A stretch of 64,000 nucleotides of DNA from Microbacterium hydrocarbonoxydans (GCF_011752045.1 NZ_JAAKXW010000001.1:1364001-1428000); one strand, 5' to 3'; positions 44,750-54,281 are shown, counted from the first letter of the stretch. Numbers and translations: made by a program. Notes: a model not told the origin generated them from the sequence alone.

Positions 44750-45556
44750 ATGGACGCAACCGGGCCTTCCCCCAGACGGCGCCTCCCCGCGGGGCGTAAA
44801 GCCGACCTCGCCGCATACGTCGAGCAGGCGGGCGAGGTGACCGTCGGCGACCTCGCGGAGCACTTCGGCGTCTCCATCGACACCATCCGCCGCGATCTGG
44901 ACCAGCTCGACCGCGAGGGCGTCGTGATCCGCACCCATGGCGGAGCGGTGAGCGCGGCGGACGGTCAACTCAAGGACCGCGCACTCGATGTCCGGCTCCG
45001 TATGCAGACGGAGGAGAAGGAGAAGATCGCCCGGCTCGCCGCGGGGCTGATCGACGACGGCGCGGTCGTGATGCTCAATGCGGGGACGACGACCCTCGCC
45101 CTCGCGCGCGCGCTGCGCAATCACCGCGACCTCACGATTGCGACGAACAATCTGCGGATCCCTGCGGAGATCTCCCCCTCGGCGTTCCGCGACCTCTACG
45201 TCTTCGGCGGGGCGGTCCGGGCGATCACGCAGGCCACCACGGGTCCTGTCGCCTTCACGATGACCCCCGGAGGTCCCGAGGTGGACATCCGCTGCGACCT
45301 CGCCCTGATCGCCGTCGGCGCCGTCGACGAAGCGGGGTACTCGACATCGAATCTCGGGGACGCAGCGATGATGTCCGAGATGATCCAGCGGGCCGAGCGC
45401 ACGGCGATCCTCGCAGACTCCACGAAGTTCGGTCGCCGGCTCTTCGCGCAGGTCGCTCCCCTCGATCGAGCCGACCACATCGTCACCGATGCACCACCAC
45501 CGAGCACCATCGCCGCTGCCCTCACGCAGGCGGACGTCGAGGTAATCACTCCCTGA
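44750..45556 (+). CDS. DeoR/GlpR-family sugar regulator
   Basis: A repressor of 268 residues. The N-terminal helix-turn-helix is VTVGDLAEHFGVSIDTIRRD followed by LDQLDREGVVIRTHGGAV, the DeoR signature. The C-terminal DeoR sensor domain (LNAGTTTLALARALRNHRDL, ATNNLRIPAEI, ILADSTKFGRRLFAQVAPL) normally binds a sugar phosphate. Its divergent position to the sugar importer and catabolic operon makes it the probable local regulator, with a phosphorylated intermediate as inducer. Start: ATG at 44750, with no strong ribosome site. Confidence 0.9.
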   Translation: MDATGPSPRRRLPAGRKADLAAYVEQAGEVTVGDLAEHFGVSIDTIRRDLDQLDREGVVIRTHGGAVSAADGQLKDRALDVRLRMQTEEKEKIARLAAGLIDDGAVVMLNAGTTTLALARALRNHRDLTIATNNLRIPAEISPSAFRDLYVFGGAVRAITQATTGPVAFTMTPGGPEVDIRCDLALIAVGAVDEAGYSTSNLGDAAMMSEMIQRAERTAILADSTKFGRRLFAQVAPLDRADHIVTDAPPPSTIAAALTQADVEVITP

Positions 45557-45622
45557 GGCACACTGAGGCATCGGTCAGGAATCGAGAAGCACGCCTCCGG
45601 CGGCCTCCGTAGCGTCGAGGAC

Positions 45623-46249
45623 ATGAACAACACCATCGACTCCTTCACCCTCGACGTCACGGACGTCGCCGCCGCGCAGACGTTCTACGAGACCGCCTTC
45701 GGCCTCAGCGAGCGGCTCCGCTTCCGGCTCGCGGATGCCGGCACCTCCGGCTTCCGCGGGTACACGCTCTCCCTCGTCGCCTCGCAGCCGGGGAACGTGC
45801 GGGCCCTGTTCGACGCAGCGGTCACTGCCGGCGCCACGGTCGTCAAGCCCGTCTCGAAGTCGCTGTGGGGCGTGGGCGGGGTCGTGCAGGCTCCGGACGG
45901 CGCCCTGTGGAACATCGCCACCTCCGCGAAGAAGGACACGGCCCCTGTCGCGAAGGCCTTCGACCACGTCGTGCTGCTCCTCGGCGTCGACGACGTGCGT
46001 GCGAGCCGCGCGTTCTACGCCGATCGCGGCTTCCGCGTGCGGAAGAGCTTCGGCAGCTACGTCGACTTCGAGACGCCCGCCGGCTCCATCGGACTGGGGC
46101 TGTACAAGCGCGCAGCCCTCGCGAAGTCCGCCGGAGTCTCCCCCGACGGCAGCGGCTCGCACCGGATCACCGTGCACGGGGCGATCGGCGCCGTCGTCGA
46201 CGCCGACGGCTTCGCGTGGGAGCCCGTCACCGCCGCCGCGAACACCTGA
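45623..46249 (+). CDS. VOC-family (glyoxalase/dioxygenase fold) protein
   Basis: A protein of 208 residues with two VOC half-domains. The first begins IDSFTLDVTDVAAAQTFYET and ends with VVQAPDGALWNIA. The second begins AFDHVVLLLGVDDVRASRAF and ends near VVDADGFAWEPV. The His expected at the first metal position of the N-terminal module is absent (FTLDV), so a metal-free binding or resistance role is as likely as catalysis. It is a single gene, 66 bases after the DeoR gene, ending at a strong hairpin. Confidence 0.82.
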   Translation: MNNTIDSFTLDVTDVAAAQTFYETAFGLSERLRFRLADAGTSGFRGYTLSLVASQPGNVRALFDAAVTAGATVVKPVSKSLWGVGGVVQAPDGALWNIATSAKKDTAPVAKAFDHVVLLLGVDDVRASRAFYADRGFRVRKSFGSYVDFETPAGSIGLGLYKRAALAKSAGVSPDGSGSHRITVHGAIGAVVDADGFAWEPVTAAANT

Positions 46250-46269
46250 CGCGGAACAGGTGCGGACGA

Positions 46270-46303
46270 CGAAGGCCGCCGGGATCACTCCCGGCGGCCT
46301 TCG
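46270..46303. terminator. bidirectional hairpin terminator
   Basis: A 15-bp perfect stem (CGAAGGCCGCCGGGA and complement) with loop TCAC lies between the convergent VOC gene and the large nuclease gene. Confidence 0.8.
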
Positions 46304-46326
46304 CCTGCGTCATCCGTCAGCCGGAC

Positions 46327-49300
46327 TCAGAACCATCCCTTGATCAGGTCCCAGATCCAGTCGACGATGCCCTTCACGCCTCCGTTGCCGTTGCCGCTCT
46401 TCACGGTCACGTCGGCGGTCGCCTCGTCGCCGTCGGCCTGAGCGACGGCGATCGTGTAGGCGCCCTTCTTCGTGCTCTTCGGCACGACCACCGACTGGCT
46501 GAAGCCGCCATCGTCACCCACGACGACTTCGCCGAGCGAGACCGGCCCGCCCTTGCCGCCGCGGAGTTCGACGGTCACCGTCTCGCCCGCCACGTACCCG
46601 GAGCCGGTGATGGTGAGCGCCTTGCCGGCAGTCACCGTCGAGGAGCTCAGTTCGATGCTGCCGGCGAACGGAGCCTCACCGGCGATGGTGAAGGGCACCT
46701 GCACCGTGGTCCCCGTGCCGGCCACGGCGACGGTGAGCGACTGCTCGCCGTACACCCCGTCCGGGACGGTGAAGGTGAGCGCAGCGCGGCCGACCTCGTC
46801 GGTGGTGTCGACGATGGCGGTGTCGATCGCGCCGGCCGCCAGCTGCGCGTCGCCCAGCGAGAGCGTCACCTCGCCCGGTGCCGGCTCGCCCGCGCTGAAC
46901 GCCAGCGAGGAGAGCGAGATCGTCACCTGGTCGCCGGCGCTGTAGCCGTCGGCATCCGGAGCGCTGACCGCGACGCCGACGGCGCGCTGAGCGTAGTCCG
47001 GGCTCGCCGTCTTGTTGGCGTCGAACCAGTCGACCATCGACTGCAGGTCGATCTTGCCGGTGTCGCGCTTGCCCGCTCCCTGCTTGAAGGTGGAGAAGTT
47101 GTCCCCACCCGCCGCGAGGAACGAGTTCGCCGCCACCGTGTAGTTCGCCGCCGGGTCGATCGCCACGCCGTCGAGCGTGATCGACGTGATCCGGGAGCCC
47201 TGCGCCGCCGTCGGGTCGTAGGTGTACACCAGGCCCTTCGAGACGCCGAGCTTGAGGAACGGACGGGCCGCGCCCGCGGGCTGCCACTGCTCCTCCAGCA
47301 CGCCCTTCAGCTGCGCACCGGTGAGGGTGAGCGTGACGAGCGTGTTGGCGAACGGCTGCACCGTCGCCGCCTCGCGATAGGTGACGTTGCCTGCAGGGTC
47401 GGCTTCCGGTCCCGCCGCGCCCGGCGCGTGGGTCAGGTTGGCGCGGATGCCGCCCGGGTTCATGAACGCGATGTCCGCATCCGTCGCCCACTTCTGCACG
47501 TCGGCGACGAAGTTGCCGATCGTGGACTCCCCGCCGCGGTTCTCCGACCCGTTGGTCTGGCGAGCGCGGTTGAAGTCGGCGGTGATGTCGCCGACCTTGA
47601 CGGCACCCAGCACATCGGCATCCGCCTTCGCCTTCGCGACGATGTCGGCGACCGTCTGCACCGCCGGGTAGAGCGGCTTGCCGGCGGACGTGAGCGGCTT
47701 GATCTCGTTGGTGATCGAGATCAGGTCCTTCGTCTTCGCGTCGACCTGGATGTTCATGAGGCCGAGGTTCTCGCCGTACTGGCCAGCCGAGACGACCGGA
47801 CGGCCGTCGATGACGTGGTTGTACGCGAGGTGGGTGTGCGCGGAGACGATGGCGTCGACGTCCTGGTCGACCCCGTAGACGATCTCGCCGAGCGCCGAGT
47901 CCGGCGTGATGCTGGAGACGTCCACGGTGGTCGCGCCCTCGTGCACGAGGAGGATGACGACATCCGCCTCGCCGTTGGAGGCGTCGCCGTCACGCAGGTC
48001 GTCGGCCACGGCGTTCACGGACTCGGCGATGCTGCGCACCTCGAGCTCGGCGATGCCGTCAGGCGAGACCAGCGTCGGCAGGTCCTCGGTGACGGCGCCG
48101 ACGAAGCCGACGCGCACCCCGTCGAGCTCCTTCACCCACGCCGGGGCGAGCGCCGGGTCGCCGGACTCGGTGACGAACACGTTCGACGAGATGTACTCCC
48201 AGTCGGCCCGGTCCTGCACACGGTCTCGGAGGTCGGCCCAGCCCTGGTCGAACTCGTGGTTGCCCGCCGCACTGACGTCCAGCCCGGCGGCGTTGAGCGC
48301 GTCGATCGTGGGGTTGTCGTCGTTGATGAACGAGGTGAACGTCGATGCGCCGATCAGGTCGCCCGCGGCGGCGAAGATCGTGTTCGGGTTCGCAGCGCGG
48401 AACTGCTGAACCGCGCCGGCCATCACCGCAGCGCCGGCGGCGGCGCCGTCGGCCTCGATGCGACCGTGGAAGTCGTTCATCGTGACGACGTCGATGCTCA
48501 CGGGCGGGATCTCCGAGGAGACGCCGACGATGATCGGGTCGTGGTCGCTGGAGCGGAACGGGGTGCCCGCCTCGGCGGCGCCGAACGCGAATCCGCGATC
48601 GCTCCACTCCGGGGAGTTGATGCTCCACACGCCCGCGCCGGTGATCGACGGGGCCAGGGAGGGCGAGGCGATCACGTGGTCGAGCGAGCCGAGCTCGCCG
48701 TCGAACGTGTATGTGTGCTGCTCGGGTGCCTTCTCCCGGGCGACATCGCTCCAGCCCGCGGTCGTGAAGACCTCGATCGGGTCCTCCTTCGCGTAGGCGT
48801 TGAAGTCGCCGATCAGCAGGATGTCGCTGCTCCCGGTGGTCTCCTCGATCGTCTGCGTGAACGCCAGAACCGAGTTGGCCTGCTTCACGCGGTCGGCGTT
48901 GAAGAAGCCCTGGCCGTCAGCCGGCTCCGTGCCGCCGCCCTCGGGAGCGGACTTCGACTTGAAGTGGTTCGCGACGACGGTCACGACGCGGCCGTCGACG
49001 TCGAAGGCCTGGGCGATCGGCTCGCGCGCGTTGCCCCAGACGGTCTCGTCGGTGACGGTCATGCTGTCGCCCACGCGCGAGACGGCCGCCTTCCGGTAGA
49101 TGATCGCGCTGGTGATGTAGTCGGTCGTGGACGCGTCGTGCAGAGCGACGGGAGTCGGCACGTAGGCCCAGACCTCGCTGCCCGCATCCTCGTTGAGACC
49201 GGCGACCAGATCGGCGAGAGCCTCGTCGACGGTGCCGCCGAGCTTGATCGAGTTCTCGATCTCCATCAGCGACACGATGTCGGCGTCGAGCCCGTTGATG

Positions 49301-50955
49301 GCCGACACGATCTTCGACTTCTGGATCGCGAACTGCTCGGCAGTCGCCGCGCCGCGCGCGTTCGAGTTCTCGCTCTTCAGCGTGGTGAAGTAGTTGTAGA
49401 CGTTGAACGACGCGACCTGGACGTCACCGCCGACGGCCGGCGCCGTGTCGACGCGCGGGTTGGTCGCTGCGAAGCCGACCTTGAGGTCCGCCGGCGACGC
49501 ACTGTCGATCGGGACGACCGGCTGCAGGCGCCAGTCGTTGAAGCCCCACTGCAGCACGTAGCCGTTGTCGCCGAAGTCGACGGTGTCGCCGTTGCGGACG
49601 ACGACGTCCTTCGTGAAGTACGGCTGGTCGGCGGGGTGGCCGCTGTTCGAGACCTGGATGGACCAGCCGTCGTCGAGCAGGATGCGGTTGGCGCGGTTGG
49701 CCGCGGTGATCGCCGCCGCCTCGTCACCCGGGCGCACGACCTCGGTGCTCTTCTGGTTGAGCTCGCCACCGACATTCAGCCAGAGGGTGCCGAAGTTGTA
49801 CAGCTGGTGGCTGGATGCGACGCGGTAGGCGCCCGCCGGGGCGACGTACATGTTCTCGTACTGCTCGCGGTCGGCGCCGAGCACGGTGTCGGCGAGCGGC
49901 GTCGTCGCCGGCACTCCGGCGCCGGCCTGGACGACGCTGATCCCGGACAGCGCGGTCGGGTTGATCTGCGTCTGACCGAAGTACTCGCTGACCGTGCCGG
50001 TCACCGAGACGAGGTCGCCGATCGCGAGCGTCGGCGACAGCGCGTTCAGGAAGACGAAGACGCCGTCGGATGCACCAGGCGTCGCGTCGGTCGCGCCACC
50101 GGAACCGGCGGTCTGGATGGTGATGCCCTTGTAGCCGCCGGTGCGGTAGTCGGCCGTGACGACGCCCTCGACGGTGACGGTCTGACCGCTCAGCGGCGAG
50201 ACGTCGGTGGTGCCCTGGACCTCGGCGATGGAGACCTTGGCGGGTTCCTCCGGCTCCTCCGGCTCGGTGCCGCCGGTGTTCTGCGGCGTGATCGTGGCGG
50301 ACAGCGTGAAGTCGGCGCTGTTGTCGTCGGTGTCCGCTCCGCCGGTGCGGTTCAGCGACTTGACGTCGGTGTTGCCCGCGGGCGCGGTGGCTGCCTTGGT
50401 CTCGTAGGTGTTCGATGTGCCGTAGCCGACCAGGTCGACGACGCCGGCGGCGCCGACGACGGAGCCGGGGGTGAGGGTGACCGCGGCGGTGCCCTCGACG
50501 AGGGCGAGCGTCCCCGTGCTGCCGCTCGGGTTGAGGGTGCTGACGACGTCCGCCGTGGGCAGGGCCGCGCCGTTGGCGCCGTTGCTGCCGCCCTGCACGA
50601 GGAAGTAGCCGCCGGCCGGGATCTCACCGGTGAGCGGCGCCACACCCTGGAACGCGGCCGTGCCGGTGCCCGAGCGGTACTGGAGCGACATGCCGTCGAG
50701 CGTGACGGGTGCGTCTGTCGGGTTGTGGAGTTCGACGAACTTGTTCGTGAACGCTGCACCCGCACTGCCTCCCGACAGGTAGGCCTCGTTGATGACCACC
50801 CCCGTCCCAGAGGTGTTCGCGGCGGCAGGGGTCGCGACCAGGGCGCCGGCGCCCAGGGCTGCGACGCAGGTGAGGGCGAGGGCGCCGACGCGCCCCCTGT
50901 TTCTGCGGAGTGACACCGGTACCTCTCGGTTCTCGGCGTCGGGGGCGGACATCAT
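46327..50955 (-). CDS. secreted ExeM/NucH-type nuclease fused to 5'-nucleotidase
   Basis: A very large exported protein of 1542 residues. After a signal peptide (GALALTCVAALGAGALVATP, AAA) come a lamin-tail domain (about 48-190), an OB-fold domain (about 240-345), and an endonuclease/exonuclease/phosphatase domain (about 512-813). That domain shows SLMEIEN, LLIGDFNAYAKEDPIE and FRSSDHDPIIVG. Then comes a metallophosphoesterase domain (from about 819; MNDFHG, AAAGDLIG, AAGNHEFDQGW, VSAHTHLAYN), a 5'-nucleotidase C-terminal domain (NRGGESTIGNFVADVQKWA, MNPGGIRANL), and two Ig-like C-terminal repeats ending WDLIKGWF. No LPxTG anchor is seen. It should cut extracellular DNA and strip phosphate from nucleotides. 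GAGGAG precedes the tandem ATGs (50955/50952); GTG 50916 is an alternative start. Confidence 0.92.
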   Translation of the reverse strand: MMSAPDAENREVPVSLRRNRGRVGALALTCVAALGAGALVATPAAANTSGTGVVINEAYLSGGSAGAAFTNKFVELHNPTDAPVTLDGMSLQYRSGTGTAAFQGVAPLTGEIPAGGYFLVQGGSNGANGAALPTADVVSTLNPSGSTGTLALVEGTAAVTLTPGSVVGAAGVVDLVGYGTSNTYETKAATAPAGNTDVKSLNRTGGADTDDNSADFTLSATITPQNTGGTEPEEPEEPAKVSIAEVQGTTDVSPLSGQTVTVEGVVTADYRTGGYKGITIQTAGSGGATDATPGASDGVFVFLNALSPTLAIGDLVSVTGTVSEYFGQTQINPTALSGISVVQAGAGVPATTPLADTVLGADREQYENMYVAPAGAYRVASSHQLYNFGTLWLNVGGELNQKSTEVVRPGDEAAAITAANRANRILLDDGWSIQVSNSGHPADQPYFTKDVVVRNGDTVDFGDNGYVLQWGFNDWRLQPVVPIDSASPADLKVGFAATNPRVDTAPAVGGDVQVASFNVYNYFTTLKSENSNARGAATAEQFAIQKSKIVSAINGLDADIVSLMEIENSIKLGGTVDEALADLVAGLNEDAGSEVWAYVPTPVALHDASTTDYITSAIIYRKAAVSRVGDSMTVTDETVWGNAREPIAQAFDVDGRVVTVVANHFKSKSAPEGGGTEPADGQGFFNADRVKQANSVLAFTQTIEETTGSSDILLIGDFNAYAKEDPIEVFTTAGWSDVAREKAPEQHTYTFDGELGSLDHVIASPSLAPSITGAGVWSINSPEWSDRGFAFGAAEAGTPFRSSDHDPIIVGVSSEIPPVSIDVVTMNDFHGRIEADGAAAGAAVMAGAVQQFRAANPNTIFAAAGDLIGASTFTSFINDDNPTIDALNAAGLDVSAAGNHEFDQGWADLRDRVQDRADWEYISSNVFVTESGDPALAPAWVKELDGVRVGFVGAVTEDLPTLVSPDGIAELEVRSIAESVNAVADDLRDGDASNGEADVVILLVHEGATTVDVSSITPDSALGEIVYGVDQDVDAIVSAHTHLAYNHVIDGRPVVSAGQYGENLGLMNIQVDAKTKDLISITNEIKPLTSAGKPLYPAVQTVADIVAKAKADADVLGAVKVGDITADFNRARQTNGSENRGGESTIGNFVADVQKWATDADIAFMNPGGIRANLTHAPGAAGPEADPAGNVTYREAATVQPFANTLVTLTLTGAQLKGVLEEQWQPAGAARPFLKLGVSKGLVYTYDPTAAQGSRITSITLDGVAIDPAANYTVAANSFLAAGGDNFSTFKQGAGKRDTGKIDLQSMVDWFDANKTASPDYAQRAVGVAVSAPDADGYSAGDQVTISLSSLAFSAGEPAPGEVTLSLGDAQLAAGAIDTAIVDTTDEVGRAALTFTVPDGVYGEQSLTVAVAGTGTTVQVPFTIAGEAPFAGSIELSSSTVTAGKALTITGSGYVAGETVTVELRGGKGGPVSLGEVVVGDDGGFSQSVVVPKSTKKGAYTIAVAQADGDEATADVTVKSGNGNGGVKGIVDWIWDLIKGWF

Positions 50956-51147
50956 CGGTGCTGTCTCCTCGTTCGGGTCAGGCGACAGCTCTCGTGGAAC
51001 CGTCGCAGCGAGCGCTCATGGCGCACACACATGGATGGGAGCATACGGAGCGGCCCGGACATCCTCAACGGTGTTTGCCGTTTCGTCATCCGGCGATCAC
51101 CGGATCGCACAACCTGTTCAGAGGGAGCGCACAAAACGCCGCTCAGG

Positions 51148-51175
51148 TGCGCATTCCGCGGTGCGCGGATGCGCA
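51148..51175 (-). terminator. hairpin downstream of SURF1 gene
   Basis: TGCGCATTC (51148-51156) pairs with GGATGCGCA (51167-51175), with one G-T pair, 5 bases beyond the SURF1 stop. It is a plausible terminator for the guaB3-SURF1 unit and lies in the gap that also carries the nuclease gene's upstream region. Confidence 0.5.
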
Positions 51176-51180
51176 GATCG

Positions 51181-51981
51181 TCAGGCGGATGCCGTCCCGG
51201 CGGAGTCCTCGAAATCCTCGACCTCGCGCTCCCAGGCGTCCCTCGCCAGTCGGTACCAGAGGTAGAACGCGAAGCCGGCGAAGATGGCCCACTCGGCGGC
51301 GTAGAAGATGTTCAGCCAGTTGACCGGGGACTGCTCCTCGGGCGCGGGCGAGGAGATGTCGACGAGGCCTGCGGATGCCGTCGCCGACGCCAGGTACGGG
51401 CGGTAGACGTCCAGCTGGTCCACGTCGTGCCACCGGCTGAGCAGCGCCGCCGGCGACATGCGGTCCAGGCGCCCCGGGTCATCACGCGGCGGCGCCGAGG
51501 GGCCCTCATCGGAGATGATCCGGCCGGTCACCGAGACCTCGGAGCCGTCGGCATCCGCGTCGAGCGCCTCCACCGCCGCATCCGCCGTCTCCCGGTCTGG
51601 CGCCCAGCCGATCGCCACCGCGATCGACGTGCTCTCCGCGACGCGGAGCTGCCCGGTCACCCAGTACCCCTGCACGTCGTCGTTGAAACGGCTCGAGACG
51701 ACGATGAAGTCGCCGGGGATCCACGAGCCGGTGGTCTCGACGCGCTGCCCGACGAGCGGCTCCGGGAGGTACTCCCCCGGCGCGACGACGTCGCTCAGCG
51801 GACGCACCTTCTCCGTCGCGCCCGGCGGTGGCGGGTCGGTCTCGATCGCGCGCCCGAGCTGCCACTGCCCGAGCCAGGCGAAGACCCCGGCTACGACGAG
51901 GCAGAGCAGGAGCATCCCGATCCAGCGTCCCCGGAGCATCACCTCACGGAGAGTGGGCGGGAACAGCGCAGGGGATGTCAC
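51181..51981 (-). CDS. SURF1-family protein (cytochrome oxidase assembly)
   Basis: A protein of 266 residues with one membrane helix near each end (WIGMLLLCLVVAGVFAWLGQ and NIFYAAEWAIFAGFAFYLWY) and an extracytoplasmic domain between. WQLGRA after the first helix and PVNWLNIFYAAEWAIFA at the second are the conserved SURF1 motifs. The role is insertion of haem into the aa3-type oxidase. It starts 16 bases after guaB3, so both are probably on one transcript. Start: ATG at 51981. Confidence 0.9.
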   Translation of the reverse strand: MTSPALFPPTLREVMLRGRWIGMLLLCLVVAGVFAWLGQWQLGRAIETDPPPPGATEKVRPLSDVVAPGEYLPEPLVGQRVETTGSWIPGDFIVVSSRFNDDVQGYWVTGQLRVAESTSIAVAIGWAPDRETADAAVEALDADADGSEVSVTGRIISDEGPSAPPRDDPGRLDRMSPAALLSRWHDVDQLDVYRPYLASATASAGLVDISSPAPEEQSPVNWLNIFYAAEWAIFAGFAFYLWYRLARDAWEREVEDFEDSAGTASA

Positions 51982-51997
51982 GGTGCGGTGCGGTGCC

Positions 51998-53113
51998 TCA
52001 GGACTCGTAGGGCGCGAGGACGACCTCGACGCGCTGGAATTCCTTGAGGTCGGAGTAGCCCGTGGTCGCCATCGACTTGCGCAGCGCGCCGATGAGGTTC
52101 GCCGTGCCGTCGGCGATCGGTGCCGGGCCGTAGAGGATCTCCTCGAGCGTGCCGATCCCGCCGACCCTCACGCGGCGACCGCGCGGGAGCTTCGGGTGGT
52201 GCGCCTCGGGTCCCCAGTGGAAGCCGCGACCCGGTGCATCGGTGGCGCGGGCCAGTGCGACGCCGAGCATGACGGCATCCGCGCCCATGGCCAGCGCCTT
52301 GACGATGTCGCCGGAGGTGCCGACGCCGCCGTCGGCGATCACGTGCACGTAGCGGCCGCCGGACTCGTCGAGGTAGTCGCGGCGGGCGGCCGCGACGTCG
52401 GAGACGGCGGTCGCCATCGGGGCGTGGATGCCGAGGGTGGCGCGGGTCGTGGAAGCCGCTCCCCCGCCGAAGCCGACGAGCACGCCCGCGGCGCCGGTGC
52501 GCATGAGGTGCAGGGCGGCCGTGTACGTCGCCGCGCCGCCGACGATGACGGGGACGTCGAGGTCGTAGATGAACTTCTTCAGGTTCAGCGGCTGGTCGAC
52601 GCTCGAGACGTGCTCGGCGGAGACCGTGGTGCCACGGATGACGAACAGGTCGACGCCGGCGGCGGCGACCGTGTCGTAGAACTCCTGAGTGCGCTGCGGC
52701 GTGAGGGAGCCGGCGACGGTGACGCCCGCCTCGCGGATTTCGGCCAGGCGGCGGGTGATCAGCTCCGGCTTGATGGGCTCCGAGTAGAGCTGCTGCATCC
52801 GCACGGTCGCGACGTCGTCGCCGAGTCCGGCGATCTCCGCGAGCAGCGGCTCCGGGTCCTCGTACCGCGTCCACAGGCCTTCGAGGTCGAGGACGCCGAG
52901 GCCGCCGAGCTGGCCCAGCATGATCGCCGTCTGCGGGCTCACGACGGAGTCCATCGGGGCGCCCAGCACGGGGATCTCGAAGCCGAAGGCGTCGATGGTC
53001 CATGCGGTCGACACGTCCTCCGGGTTGCGCGTGCGCCGAGACGGCACCACCGCGATGTCGTCGAACGTGTACGCGCGTCGCGCGCGCTTTCCTCGGCCGA
53101 GCTCGATCTCCAT
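51998..53113 (-). CDS. GuaB3-family IMP dehydrogenase paralogue
   Basis: A protein of 371 residues with the IMPDH/GMPR barrel but no CBS domains, matching the actinobacterial GuaB3 group. TFDDIAVVPSRRTRNPEDV and VLGAPMDSVVSPQTAIMLGQ are conserved, and VHVIADGGVGTSGDIVKALA holds the phosphate-binding turn. The active-site loop reads GFGGGAASTTRATLGI. Aligned with the GPGSICTTR loop of true IMP dehydrogenase, the catalytic Cys is Ser221 here. Activity as an ordinary IMP dehydrogenase is therefore doubtful. ATG 53113 is chosen over GTG 53119 because the GGTGGGG ribosome site is better spaced. It is divergent from a sarcosine-oxidase-like gene and precedes SURF1. Confidence 0.9.
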   Translation of the reverse strand: MEIELGRGKRARRAYTFDDIAVVPSRRTRNPEDVSTAWTIDAFGFEIPVLGAPMDSVVSPQTAIMLGQLGGLGVLDLEGLWTRYEDPEPLLAEIAGLGDDVATVRMQQLYSEPIKPELITRRLAEIREAGVTVAGSLTPQRTQEFYDTVAAAGVDLFVIRGTTVSAEHVSSVDQPLNLKKFIYDLDVPVIVGGAATYTAALHLMRTGAAGVLVGFGGGAASTTRATLGIHAPMATAVSDVAAARRDYLDESGGRYVHVIADGGVGTSGDIVKALAMGADAVMLGVALARATDAPGRGFHWGPEAHHPKLPRGRRVRVGGIGTLEEILYGPAPIADGTANLIGALRKSMATTGYSDLKEFQRVEVVLAPYES

Positions 53114-53190
53114 GGTCACCCCACCAGACTACCCGGCACGCGGACCCGCCCGCGGCTGGGAGACTGGAACCGACTCTCCGGGAGGCGGAT

Positions 53191-54276
53191 ATGGGAGCGG
53201 ATGCCGTGGACGTCGCCGTCGTGGGCGGCGGCGTGATGGGGCTGGCGACCGCGTGGGAGCTCACACGGCGCGGACGGCGGCCGGTGGTGCTGGAGCGCTT
53301 CGCGCGCGGTCATCACGAGGGCGCCTCGCACGGCGCCACCCGCAACTTCAACAACGCGTACGACGAGGAGCACTACCTCGACCTGCTCGTGCGCTCCCGC
53401 GCGGGCTGGGAGGCGCTCGGAGACGTCGGCGGCGAGCCGCTGCTGCGGCTGCACGGGCTGGTCACGCACGGCGCGGTCGACGCGGGCGCGATCGCTCGGC
53501 GGCTGACCGCACGCGGCATCCACGCCGAGCTGCTGTCGGGCGCGGAGGCGTCCGCCCGCTGGTCGGGGATGCGCTTCGAGGAGACGGTGCTGTTCTCCCG
53601 CGATGCGGGCGTGGCACGAGCGGCGGCGGCGATGGCGGAGCTGGAGCGGCGGATCGCCGCCGGAGGCGGCGAGGTGCGCTGGGAGACGCCCGTGCTCGGC
53701 ATCGAGGAGACGGATGCCGGAGTCACGCTGCGACTGCCCGCGGGCCTCCTGCACGCGGACGCCGTGGTCGTGACGGCGGGCGCGTGGACGACGCGGATGC
53801 TGCCGTCGTTCGGTCTGCCGCCGCTGGCCGTGACCGAGGAGACGCCGGCCCATTTCTCCCCTGTCACGGACGCGATCTGGCCCTCGTTCAACCACTACGT
53901 CGATCCGGCCGCGTACCCGGGGACGGTGTACGGCATGCCCACCCCCGGCGAAGGCGTGAAGGTGGGCTTCCATCAGGTCGGGGACATCGTCGACCCCGAC
54001 GCCCGGCCGCACCGCCCCACGCACACGGCCGCCCTCGCGGAGTACGTGCGTGAGTGGATGCCGGGCCTCGACCCGGCATCCGCCGTGCCTGTCAGCTGCA
54101 CCTACACGTCGACCGCAGACAGCGCGTTCGTGCTCGATCGCCGCGGCCGCATCGTCGTCGGCGCCGGATTCTCCGGTCACGGCTTCAAGTTCGCCCCCGG
54201 TGTCGGGGCCGTGCTCGCCGATCTCGCGCTCGATCCGGCGGCTCGCGCCGCGGAGCCGTTCCGCCTCGGTCGCTGA
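53191..54276 (+). CDS. FAD-dependent oxidoreductase, monomeric sarcosine oxidase-like
   Basis: A DAO-family flavoprotein of 361 residues. The FAD-binding motif VAVVGGGVMGLATAWELTRR is near the start, followed by VLERF and EGASHGATRNFNNAY, as in monomeric sarcosine and N-methyltryptophan oxidases. PVSCTYTSTADSAFVLDR has the Cys that carries covalent flavin in that group, and VGAGFSGHGFKFAPGVGAVL is the C-terminal FAD motif. It oxidises N-methyl or secondary amino acids, making hydrogen peroxide; the exact substrate is unknown. The ATG at 53191 has GGGAGG 5 bases upstream. It ends 5 bases from the convergent ABC-F gene stop. Confidence 0.88.
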   Translation: MGADAVDVAVVGGGVMGLATAWELTRRGRRPVVLERFARGHHEGASHGATRNFNNAYDEEHYLDLLVRSRAGWEALGDVGGEPLLRLHGLVTHGAVDAGAIARRLTARGIHAELLSGAEASARWSGMRFEETVLFSRDAGVARAAAAMAELERRIAAGGGEVRWETPVLGIEETDAGVTLRLPAGLLHADAVVVTAGAWTTRMLPSFGLPPLAVTEETPAHFSPVTDAIWPSFNHYVDPAAYPGTVYGMPTPGEGVKVGFHQVGDIVDPDARPHRPTHTAALAEYVREWMPGLDPASAVPVSCTYTSTADSAFVLDRRGRIVVGAGFSGHGFKFAPGVGAVLADLALDPAARAAEPFRLGR

Positions 54277-54281
54277 GCGGC

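Noticed and set aside
45865..50913. A 1682-codon open frame on the plus strand opposite the nuclease gene
   Set aside because: It is an antisense shadow of the 1542-residue secreted nuclease gene: the translation is Arg/Gly/Asp/His-biased low-complexity sequence with no motif, as expected for high-GC antisense frames.
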